A DNA stretch of 64,000 bases from Hyphomonas sp. Mor2 (lineage in GTDB: Bacteria > Pseudomonadota > Alphaproteobacteria > Caulobacterales > Hyphomonadaceae), in the NCBI RefSeq assembly GCF_001854405.1, contig NZ_CP017718.1:992001-1056000 (forward strand), given 5' to 3'. This document shows, in pieces, positions 46,524 through 53,642 of the stretch. Under the pieces are notes generated by a model that worked only from the letters and a program-made list of their open reading frames with translations, made no database searches and had not been told where the DNA came from. Within the stretch, counting starts at the first letter, position 1, and each line of letters starts with the position of its first letter. A program made the translations under genes and the position numbers.

Positions 46524-47300
46524 CTATGCGGCATAGCCAGGGCTCTCACGATCCAGTTTTCGCAACAGTCCAGGCCAGGCCAGCATGTTAGCCAGTGTCT
46601 TAGTGCCCTCAGGATTGGTTTGGCTTTTCACAACGTCCTGAACCGCTTGCGACGGAATAACCATATTTTCGCGGCCAGCCGTCAACGCCCGAACTTGCAT
46701 AGAGCAAGCGCGCTCAAGGAAAAACATGCGCAAGAAACACTCAGCGGCCGAGCTGCCAACTGACAACGTACCGTGATTGTAAAGCAGCATATTGTTCTTG
46801 GTGCCCATGTCGGCGACGAGACGCTCGCGTTCGCCATGATCCAAAGCGACGCCTTCATAATCGTGGAACGCCAGATCGTGACGAAGCAGCATTGCAGTCT
46901 GAGTTAATGGGAGCAAGCCTTCTTTGTTGCAGGAGACCGCAACGCCGTCATCGGTGTGCAAATGCATGACGACATGAGCATCATCGCGCGCCGCATGGAT
47001 CGCAGAGTGAATTGTGAAGCCAGCTGGATTGATGAAATAGGGCGATTCCTGAACGATATTTCCGTCTAGATCGACCTTGACTAGCGATGAAGCCGTAATC
47101 TCTTCGAAAAACATACCATAGGGGTTAATCAGGAAGTGATGGTCCGGACCCGGCACACGGTGAGAGATATGCGTGAAGATCATATCCGTCCAACCATGGA
47201 GCGCCGTCAGTCGATACATCGCAGCGAGGTCGACGCGCGTTTTCCATTCTTCGTCACTGACCTGACCCTTCAGGCTGGTGATCTGCATTCCGTCTGCCAT
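46524..47300 (-). CDS. Class II aldolase/adducin family protein
   Basis: 258 residues. Zn-binding His cluster in VVMHLHTDDGVAVSC, followed by LYNHGTLSVG, and the N-terminal WTDMIFTHISHRVPG. These match the class II aldolase/adducin fold (fuculose-1-phosphate aldolase superfamily), and members include decarboxylases and dehydratases acting on hydroxy-carbonyl compounds. GGAG precedes the ATG. The gene is leftward, upstream of the GMC dehydrogenase. Aldol cleavage of a product of that route is an inference. Confidence 0.87.
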   Translation of the reverse strand: MADGMQITSLKGQVSDEEWKTRVDLAAMYRLTALHGWTDMIFTHISHRVPGPDHHFLINPYGMFFEEITASSLVKVDLDGNIVQESPYFINPAGFTIHSAIHAARDDAHVVMHLHTDDGVAVSCNKEGLLPLTQTAMLLRHDLAFHDYEGVALDHGERERLVADMGTKNNMLLYNHGTLSVGSSAAECFLRMFFLERACSMQVRALTAGRENMVIPSQAVQDVVKSQTNPEGTKTLANMLAWPGLLRKLDRESPGYAA

Positions 47301-47451
47301 GACCAGAACTCCAATTTCGTGATGTGGAAGTTAATGTACCAAACATTATACTACCGGTGAGGAAATACAACCTCCAAATCAGAAACATCGAGCCTAACGC
47401 GCAAGCTCACGAAGTTTTTGCTCAATTCTTGTTCCCAATAGTTCCCAATGG

Positions 47452-47646
47452 CACGACGGATTCTATGGCCGTAATTTCAGTGGCTACTGCGAGAGCGTCC
47501 AGTCCAAGCTGCGTGACGAGCTGCTCGCCAGAGAATTCTCCTTTGACCTGGGCGAGCCGCAAGTCCTGATCGAGACCTGAAGATACTTCTACAGCAGCCC
47601 TCGACGGTACTCATTGTTGAGCCACAAACCAATGACGCCCCAATAA
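47452..47646 (+). pseudogene. IS3-family transposase (OrfB) C-terminal remnant
   Basis: In one frame the DNA reads FSGYCESVQSKLRDELL, then FDLGEPQVLIET, a TGA stop, and RYFYSSPRRYSLLSHKPMTPQ before TAA at 47644. This matches the end of IS3 OrfB proteins (NGYCESFNSKLRDELL, LIETWR-YNxxRPHSxLxYxPPAPQ). The TGA at 47578 stands where the conserved Trp (TGG) is expected, so the copy carries a nonsense change. No upstream integrase core or terminal repeats were found. Evidence of past mobile-element activity beside the heme lipoprotein gene. Confidence 0.75.
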
Positions 47647-47747
47647 GAACTAGGTTTTTCCAATGAACCTAAATATAAATGTGCTTTGGTGAAAATTTAT
47701 AAGAATACTTAACTTGGCAATAATTGGTGACGAACTAACCGATCGTC

Positions 47748-49535
47748 ATGGTCTATCGTCAGTTTCGCATCGCCGCGTTCGCCTTCATATCCGTCACGTC
47801 TTCTTGTTCTGGTGGGGGTGGTTCAACGGCGCCGCAATCGCCGTCCGCCGTCACACCACCAGCCAGCGAGTCCGAGCCGCTGACAGATACAAAAGCGACC
47901 GAAATTGCGATGGAGCTCTGGCGTGATGATGATCTTACTAAGCATCCTAAGGGATCGTGCTCTGGTTGCCATGGTGCAGATTTTTATGACCTGGCTCGAA
48001 TTGGCTCCACCACCAGTGACATTGAAAGACGCGCTAAAAATGACGGCGCGACCCAGGAACAAGCCGATGCACTCGTACAAGCGATCGAGTTTCTGCGCCG
48101 GGATCAAAATTTGCCCGCAGCCAATGCGCGTTCATTTCGCTTATTACAGCCAGGCGGTAGCGTTTTGTTGAGCGAACTGGATGACCCGCGTCACATCGCT
48201 GCGATTAAACGAGACATAGCTTTTGGCGAACAAATTGAGCGTTATTTGCCAACGCTTTTCGGCGATCGTATTGATAGCCTTGCGAAAGCTCATCTCGCGC
48301 GTGATGAATACGTTGATTTGCTACAAGGCACGAATTGGGCAGGTGCTAATCCTCAAAACATCTCATTGCGCTCATTGCCGGTAGGGATCACTTATCCCCT
48401 CTGGTCCGCAGATTTACATCATGGCGCAGCAGAAGGCACTTTGAACGATTGGATCTCTGACGTCGCACGAGACCCAAGCGATGAAACAGCTGATGAATGG
48501 TTTGGTCTTCAGCAATCCTACATCGATAATCCGAGCTCGGAGAATTTCTGGCGGATGTGGCTCGCAGCTGAAGAGCTTACATTTCCAGATCTTTTGGATC
48601 GTTGCACTATGGACGGTCCGAACGCTCACATCGCGTGTGAAAGCGCGGCGGAGTTCAATTTACACAAATTTAGAGCGGCATTGCTCGGACAACATTTCAT
48701 GCGTCTTGAGATGATGAGCCACGACACTGGTTTTACGCGCGGCGCGATCGCATTCTCTTATTTGGACAGTGAACCCAGCTTTGATTTTATGTTGGACCGA
48801 AGCTCCAAACAGCTTTTGCCTGCAGACATGTGGGAGATCGGAGACAGAACACGTTCAATGCTGCAAAACTCCTCGCAAACGGGAAGTTTTCGAGAGAACC
48901 TCGGCAAGCTCGGCTTTCCGGACTTCGTTAGAAACTCCATTGACCCCAACCGCACAGCTACTGAAGAACAGCACGAATTACGCCTTGCATGGTTTTGGGT
49001 CGGATTTACGCTTGATCCAAGCTTTGCCAGGATTCATCCGAGCAACTCAACCAAAGTCGGCGAGTACATGGTCGCGACTTTGTTGCGCGAAAACATGCAT
49101 ATGCATAACGCGTTTCACACGCATGCGCGTCTGGTGGCCAAAGGAACGTTTCAAGACGGTAACGTGAAAAGCGTTAGTCGACAGCGAGCGTTAGATCCTG
49201 TCGAGCCGGTGTTCAGGATGAACTACAACTATTTCATTGGGTATGGTCGCCATCTCATTAGCTGGAAAGAAGACTCCGGGTCTCAGCAAAACATTCCGGA
49301 CGCGCTCAAAGACACTCAGCAGGAGTTGTGGACGCGTTTCACCAGCAACGGCTTTCGTATGAGTATGTACTTGTATCTCGACGCGTTAAATTCAGCAGGC
49401 CTCACCGAGACGACGACGCTCGATCCAATAGAGCAACACTTTCAAGAATATTCGGCCGCACCGGCAGAAGACCTTGCGCTCGTATCCGAGGTTCGCCAAG
49501 CGCAAGAGCGTGCGACGGCGCAAGCGGAATACTAA
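47748..49535 (+). CDS. Putative lipoprotein with one c-type heme motif, unknown family
   Basis: 595 residues. A short signal ends in TSSC (Cys20 as the likely lipid-modified residue), then a Gly/Ser/Pro-rich linker, so it is probably membrane-anchored on the periplasmic side. A CSGCH motif (Cys71, Cys74, His75) occurs in KGSCSGCHGADF, as in c-type cytochromes. The remaining 500 residues are rich in aromatics and His (MHMHNAFHTHARLVAK, MRLEMMSHDTGFTRGA) and do not recall a named family. Isolated between an IS remnant and a LacI gene. Function unknown; electron transfer or oxidation of a substrate at the envelope is possible. Confidence 0.75.
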   Translation: MVYRQFRIAAFAFISVTSSCSGGGGSTAPQSPSAVTPPASESEPLTDTKATEIAMELWRDDDLTKHPKGSCSGCHGADFYDLARIGSTTSDIERRAKNDGATQEQADALVQAIEFLRRDQNLPAANARSFRLLQPGGSVLLSELDDPRHIAAIKRDIAFGEQIERYLPTLFGDRIDSLAKAHLARDEYVDLLQGTNWAGANPQNISLRSLPVGITYPLWSADLHHGAAEGTLNDWISDVARDPSDETADEWFGLQQSYIDNPSSENFWRMWLAAEELTFPDLLDRCTMDGPNAHIACESAAEFNLHKFRAALLGQHFMRLEMMSHDTGFTRGAIAFSYLDSEPSFDFMLDRSSKQLLPADMWEIGDRTRSMLQNSSQTGSFRENLGKLGFPDFVRNSIDPNRTATEEQHELRLAWFWVGFTLDPSFARIHPSNSTKVGEYMVATLLRENMHMHNAFHTHARLVAKGTFQDGNVKSVSRQRALDPVEPVFRMNYNYFIGYGRHLISWKEDSGSQQNIPDALKDTQQELWTRFTSNGFRMSMYLYLDALNSAGLTETTTLDPIEQHFQEYSAAPAEDLALVSEVRQAQERATAQAEY

Positions 49536-49995
49536 ATTCCTTATGACGATTGCATAGATCGAGATTGCTGAGCGATCTAGTCTCGGGCTTATTCCCCATC
49601 TGGCGCTCTTCTCTCCGTGCCCCGGATTTCCCGCGATCGACACGCAAAAGCGACGCTGCGCGCATCGATCGGCGCGAGTTGACCAAGATCGCTGAACCAC
49701 AAACGGTGCACGTCATACTTCGCAGAAAAGTCGTCGTGGTGGCCCATGGTTTTTCTGCTAATCTCATGGCATACATCACAGTGACGAGCGCGGTGCCTTG
49801 AACCATGCTCTGAACGGAGCAACAAAAGAAACGCGTTCTGCGCCATCGCCCAGGAATGGCCCTTAGCAGAAATCGGCGCATGCGTCGGAACTTGAGCGCC
49901 GTTTGAAACAGTTTTTGGGAGCTGTTTAATCCTTGATGAGGCGGAACCCAAAAAAGAAAAACCCCAATTTTCAAGGCAAGCACAAGGCTCAATTT
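49536..49995. other. Gene-poor gap with weak inverted repeat
   Basis: About 460 bp between the heme lipoprotein and the LacI gene. TAGATCG-N11-CGATCTA (49555-49579) could be a weak terminator for the lipoprotein. Open frames on both strands (for example minus 49589-49951) lack family resemblance or a clear ribosome binding site and are not called. The LacI promoter should lie in the right-hand end. Confidence 0.4.
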
Positions 49996-51057
49996 ATGGC
50001 TTCCCAAAAACATAACATAACGCTTGCAGACGTCGCCAAAGCCGCGGGGGTGAGTTCAATGACTGTATCTCGAGTGCTTAATAAAAATCGCGATGCGGTG
50101 AAGCCTTCGACATACGAGAAAGTCGAAAAAGCAATTCGAGAGCTAAACTATGCTCCAAACATTTCTGCGCGCGCATTAGCAGGAACGCGCAGTTTTCGCA
50201 TTGGCGTTGTATATCCTTCTGCCTCACCATTTTCGTTCTATTTAGACAGTTTGGTTGTGAACGTTGCGGATGCCTTGGCCGATGTCGGAATGTACTTATC
50301 TGTCGTCAAAATCGATGTCTCACTCGAACGGGACGCGAAGATTAATCGTTTAAGTGAGATGTCTTCTGATCTCGATGGGTTCCTTGTGCCTCCCCCAATC
50401 GCGGACGACCAAGATGTCCGCGCTTTCCTGGAAAGCGCAGCTAAACCCTATGTGCTTCTGACAGGAGAGACCGGAGTAGACGGTGCTATACGCGTGTGCA
50501 TCGACAATTTCGAAGCTGCCCGAGAAGTGACGCAGTATTTGATCGATCGTGGGCACCAGAAAATTGCTTTCATTTCCGGCGGGGCGAATTTTGATAGTGC
50601 GGAGCGAGAACGAGGTTATCGCTACGCTATGCAGCTCGCCAAGTATCGTGTTGAACCGCAATATGTGAGTCACGGCGAATTTACTTATGAATCTGGTTTG
50701 GTTGCCGCAGAAGAATTACTGGCAATTGAGCGTAGGCCGACGGCAATCTTTGCCGGAAATGATGAAATGGCTTTGGCGTCGATATATGTCGCGAACAAAA
50801 GACGTATTCGCGTTCCCGAGGAGCTCTCGATCATCGGATTTGATGGTTCACCATTAGCCCATTGCGCAACTCCAAAACTTACGAGCGTTTCGCAACAGCT
50901 TGGAGTAATGGCGCGATGTGCTGTTAAGGAGCTTAACAATCGGCTTGGCAATTCGATGGCTGTTTCAAATGCGAATAGTACAGGAAAGCAGATTTTGGTG
51001 CCGTACGAATTTGTGGCTGGTGAAAGCGTTTCCAAACCCAGGCTTGGCAAAGCTTAG
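49996..51057 (+). CDS. LacI family transcriptional regulator
   Basis: 353 residues from ATG at 49996 (MASQKHNITLADVAKAAGV), with AAGG upstream; a start at 49933 would add a basic 21-residue extension. Helix-turn-helix LADVAKAAGVSSMTVSRVLN and hinge ARALAGTRSF, then a periplasmic-binding-like effector domain with YEKVEKAIRELNYAPN and IGFDGSPLAHCATPKLTSV. The gene converges on the ROK kinase and GH32 genes and is one of two LacI regulators in the sugar region. Its operators are not evident. Confidence 0.88.
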   Translation: MASQKHNITLADVAKAAGVSSMTVSRVLNKNRDAVKPSTYEKVEKAIRELNYAPNISARALAGTRSFRIGVVYPSASPFSFYLDSLVVNVADALADVGMYLSVVKIDVSLERDAKINRLSEMSSDLDGFLVPPPIADDQDVRAFLESAAKPYVLLTGETGVDGAIRVCIDNFEAAREVTQYLIDRGHQKIAFISGGANFDSAERERGYRYAMQLAKYRVEPQYVSHGEFTYESGLVAAEELLAIERRPTAIFAGNDEMALASIYVANKRRIRVPEELSIIGFDGSPLAHCATPKLTSVSQQLGVMARCAVKELNNRLGNSMAVSNANSTGKQILVPYEFVAGESVSKPRLGKA

Positions 51058-51304
51058 ATTTGTATCGCTGCTCCTTTGAAGGAGAATATTTTGAGACAGC
51101 GCTTAGCGCTGCCACAGAGATCTGCTCAGGACACTGGACTTATGCGCGTGGCGAAGCTGCGTGCTATAGCGCTGGCGCGAAGTAGGGCGGACGCTTAAAG
51201 CACATTCGTTGAAAAAAAGCGCAATAAACATGCGAAAAATTCGGGTTCATGGGTGTTCAAGGAGTTTTCTTGGTTCGAATTTGCCGCGCCGGACAGGAAT
51301 TTGG

Positions 51305-52213
51305 TCACGTCGAATTTTGCGCATGGATTGCCAGATATAACGCACCTAATTCGCCTGATTTACTCGCCAACCCCGGCTGTACAATGTACTCGTCCAAGTT
51401 CGGCAGTGCGCTGATCGCATAGCCACCCATGCAGTTCTCAAAGGCCTCAATTGTATATCGCAAAAGTATGGGACGGCTCATAACGCCGCCGCCGAGAATT
51501 ATCCTTTGTGGCCTCACCGTATAGGTCAGTGTCCGACATAGCTGAGCCAAATAATCTGCTTCGAGTTTCCAGGCAGGATGCGAGTCGGGCCATTCCGATG
51601 GATCGCCGCCGAACCGAGACATCAATGCTGGCGCCGATGCAAACCCTTCTAAACAATCTTCGTGAAATGCGCATGCACTCGTAAAGGATGAAAGTTCGAG
51701 CGGCGATCTCGAAACAGGAATGTGGCCGACTTCCGGGTGGTCACAATTTTGAATGGATTGGTTGTTGATTCTGAGACCGACCCCAATTCCGGTTCCAACC
51801 GTTACATAGGCGATGGAATGTAGCCCCATGCCTGCACCCCATGCGCACTCGGCGCTCAACGCTGCGTTTACGTCTAGGTCAATCGCTACATTCACGCCCG
51901 GTAGGCATCGTTCAAACGCTTGTTTTAGATTGAAGCCGCTCCATCCTGGTTTGGGCGTGTTTTGGATCACGCCAAAATTTGGTGAACCTGCTTCCAGATC
52001 GAGTGGACCGAAAGCGGCAATTCCAAGCGCTTCGATCTTGGCGCCGATGGGGACCATCGCCTTAAACGCGTTCACCGATTTTTCTACCGTATCGATCGGC
52101 CCATCCGTGGGTACCCGTTGTTCGGCAATGATATCTCTGTTTCGGGTCGCTAATAGGAGTTTAAACGAAGTGCCTCCGGCATCGATTCCAGCAATGAGGT
52201 TCTCACCGGTCAC
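51305..52213 (-). CDS. ROK family sugar kinase (fructokinase-like)
   Basis: 302 residues. ATP-binding DAGGTSFKLLLA, the TVGTGIGVGL phosphate loop and a zinc-binding segment HPEVGHIPVSR then CAFHEDCLEG, the ROK cysteine/histidine cluster. GLEG-like AAFGPLDLEAGSPNFG matches fructokinases. It overlaps the GH32 start by 4 bp (ATGA) and phosphorylates, by inference, the fructose released by that enzyme to fructose-6-phosphate. Cytoplasmic. Confidence 0.87.
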   Translation of the reverse strand: MTGENLIAGIDAGGTSFKLLLATRNRDIIAEQRVPTDGPIDTVEKSVNAFKAMVPIGAKIEALGIAAFGPLDLEAGSPNFGVIQNTPKPGWSGFNLKQAFERCLPGVNVAIDLDVNAALSAECAWGAGMGLHSIAYVTVGTGIGVGLRINNQSIQNCDHPEVGHIPVSRSPLELSSFTSACAFHEDCLEGFASAPALMSRFGGDPSEWPDSHPAWKLEADYLAQLCRTLTYTVRPQRIILGGGVMSRPILLRYTIEAFENCMGGYAISALPNLDEYIVQPGLASKSGELGALYLAIHAQNST

Positions 52214-53532
52214 GAAGCTGAACTCGCAAAAGCGTCTGCAGAGAGTTCTTCCAAAGACAATCGAATAGAGCGTCCTTCAAATTGCAAAAGTGCAGTCATG
52301 ACATCGCGGCCCCCCGTCGCAAAAACCTCTATCCCTTTCTCGTCTAGAACGATCACAGTGCCTTGTCCCGAGACAGGACGAAAAGACATTTCATGTTTCT
52401 GACGAAACTCATCCGGCAGCTCTGTCGATAGGCCGCTTCGGTCAATTGTGACGACGCCCAACGGATCCACGGCAAGACTGGCTTTTTCTCCCAACTCAGA
52501 TGTCAATTCGAGTACTATTGCGCGATCCCCTTGAACGGAAATGCGCCGGGGCAGCGATTGGGGGGGAGACATGGATTGCGCAAGGGGAACGGGTTGCTGG
52601 ACCAAATGATACGTATGTTCTTCACGATGCAAGTAGATGCGCCTGGCGCAAGTCATCATGCCGCGCGAAGGGCAGGGAAACGTCTGCTTTGCGTAAATCC
52701 AATTATTCATCCAGCCAAGCCATAGACCGCCATCTCGGTCTGAGCTGATGCCTGAGAATGACTGAGGCGCGTAAAAATCGGGTCCAAAATCAACCCACCT
52801 TCCTCGTTCGCCGGGGTCTAAGATAAACGCCTCGCCATCAAAGTCGCCGATGAAGTATTGCACACCGACCCCGCCCGCAGGCGCGCTTCCACCCACGCTT
52901 ACAAACAGGGTCCATTTAACCTCGTCGCTGTGATCTCGCACCGGCAACGGCAATAAATCAGGGCATTCCCATTCATGATCCATTGGCTCCGGAGCGCAAA
53001 ACCGGCTAACTTGGGTCCAATCGATCAAGTTCTGCGACGTGAATATCAAGATCGATTGCTCGGCGGCGAGCGCGGTTAACATGACCCAGCGCTTCGATTC
53101 TTCGTGCCAAAAAACCTTCGGGTCTCTGAAATTTGCAAGACTAAGATCGATTATAGGATTGGTGCCGTATTTGTCCCAGGTTTCTCCGCCATCATTGCTG
53201 TAGGCGAGACATTGTACCTGTTGCTGAGGTTCATCGCGACTGTGGCCAGTGTAAAAAGCGATCAGCGGTCCGCGTTCAGTGGTCCCCAATCCTGACGTAT
53301 TCTTGGCGTCATGAATGACCGAACCCGAGAATATAAGATGCTCGTCATCCGCGGGGATAGCCAGCGGACGTTCTTCCCAATCCACGAGATTGGTGCTGAC
53401 AGCATGGCCCCATCCAATATCTCCCCACTGATCGCCATTGGGGTTGTATTGGTAGAAAAGATGCCAAACACCATCATGAAAAATCGGCCCGTTTGGGTCA
53501 TTCATCCAATTTTGTGAAGGTTGAAACCGCAT
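52210..53532 (-). CDS. Glycoside hydrolase family 32 beta-fructosidase (invertase-like)
   Basis: 440 residues, no signal peptide, so probably cytoplasmic. WMNDPNGP at the N-terminus carries the nucleophile Asp12. FRDPKVFWHE holds the transition-state-stabilising RDP, and EWECPDLLPL the acid/base Glu. A C-terminal beta-sandwich-like region follows. It would hydrolyse sucrose or other fructosides taken up by the neighbouring TonB and ABC systems. It follows the TonB receptor gene through a terminator hairpin, so read-through or an internal promoter must serve it; it forms an operon with the ROK kinase. Confidence 0.92.
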   Translation of the reverse strand: MRFQPSQNWMNDPNGPIFHDGVWHLFYQYNPNGDQWGDIGWGHAVSTNLVDWEERPLAIPADDEHLIFSGSVIHDAKNTSGLGTTERGPLIAFYTGHSRDEPQQQVQCLAYSNDGGETWDKYGTNPIIDLSLANFRDPKVFWHEESKRWVMLTALAAEQSILIFTSQNLIDWTQVSRFCAPEPMDHEWECPDLLPLPVRDHSDEVKWTLFVSVGGSAPAGGVGVQYFIGDFDGEAFILDPGERGRWVDFGPDFYAPQSFSGISSDRDGGLWLGWMNNWIYAKQTFPCPSRGMMTCARRIYLHREEHTYHLVQQPVPLAQSMSPPQSLPRRISVQGDRAIVLELTSELGEKASLAVDPLGVVTIDRSGLSTELPDEFRQKHEMSFRPVSGQGTVIVLDEKGIEVFATGGRDVMTALLQFEGRSIRLSLEELSADAFASSAS

Positions 53533-53553
53533 CTAGAAAATCCCGCTTTTACG

Positions 53554-53591
53554 CAAAAAGAAAAAGGCCGGTGGGGAGGTCCACCGGCCTT
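53554..53591 (-). terminator. Terminator hairpin after the TonB-dependent receptor (leftward)
   Basis: Reading leftward, an 11-bp stem AAGGCCGGTGG / CCACCGGCCTT with a 6-base loop is followed by TTTTTCTTTTT. It lies 52 bp after the receptor stop and just ahead of the GH32 gene. It could lower GH32 and kinase expression relative to the receptor. Confidence 0.85.
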
Positions 53592-53642
53592 AAGATCGAG
53601 ACATAGGCTTTGTGGCAAAAACCTATGCCTCGTCGGAAGAAA

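Noticed and set aside
46311..46763. 150-codon plus-strand frame
   Set aside because: Its second half is antisense to the class II aldolase and its first half has no recognisable family or ribosome binding site.
49589..49951. 120-codon minus-strand frame with a CDVCH motif
   Set aside because: The single heme-like motif occurs without a signal peptide, no family resemblance was evident and an overlapping frame is open too; I regard it as chance.
51071..51111. Two palindromes CTCCTT-TG-AAGGAG and CAGCGCT-T-AGCGCTG after the LacI gene
   Set aside because: Lie between convergent genes and could be terminator or operator, but there is no T-tract and no second copy, so no call was made.
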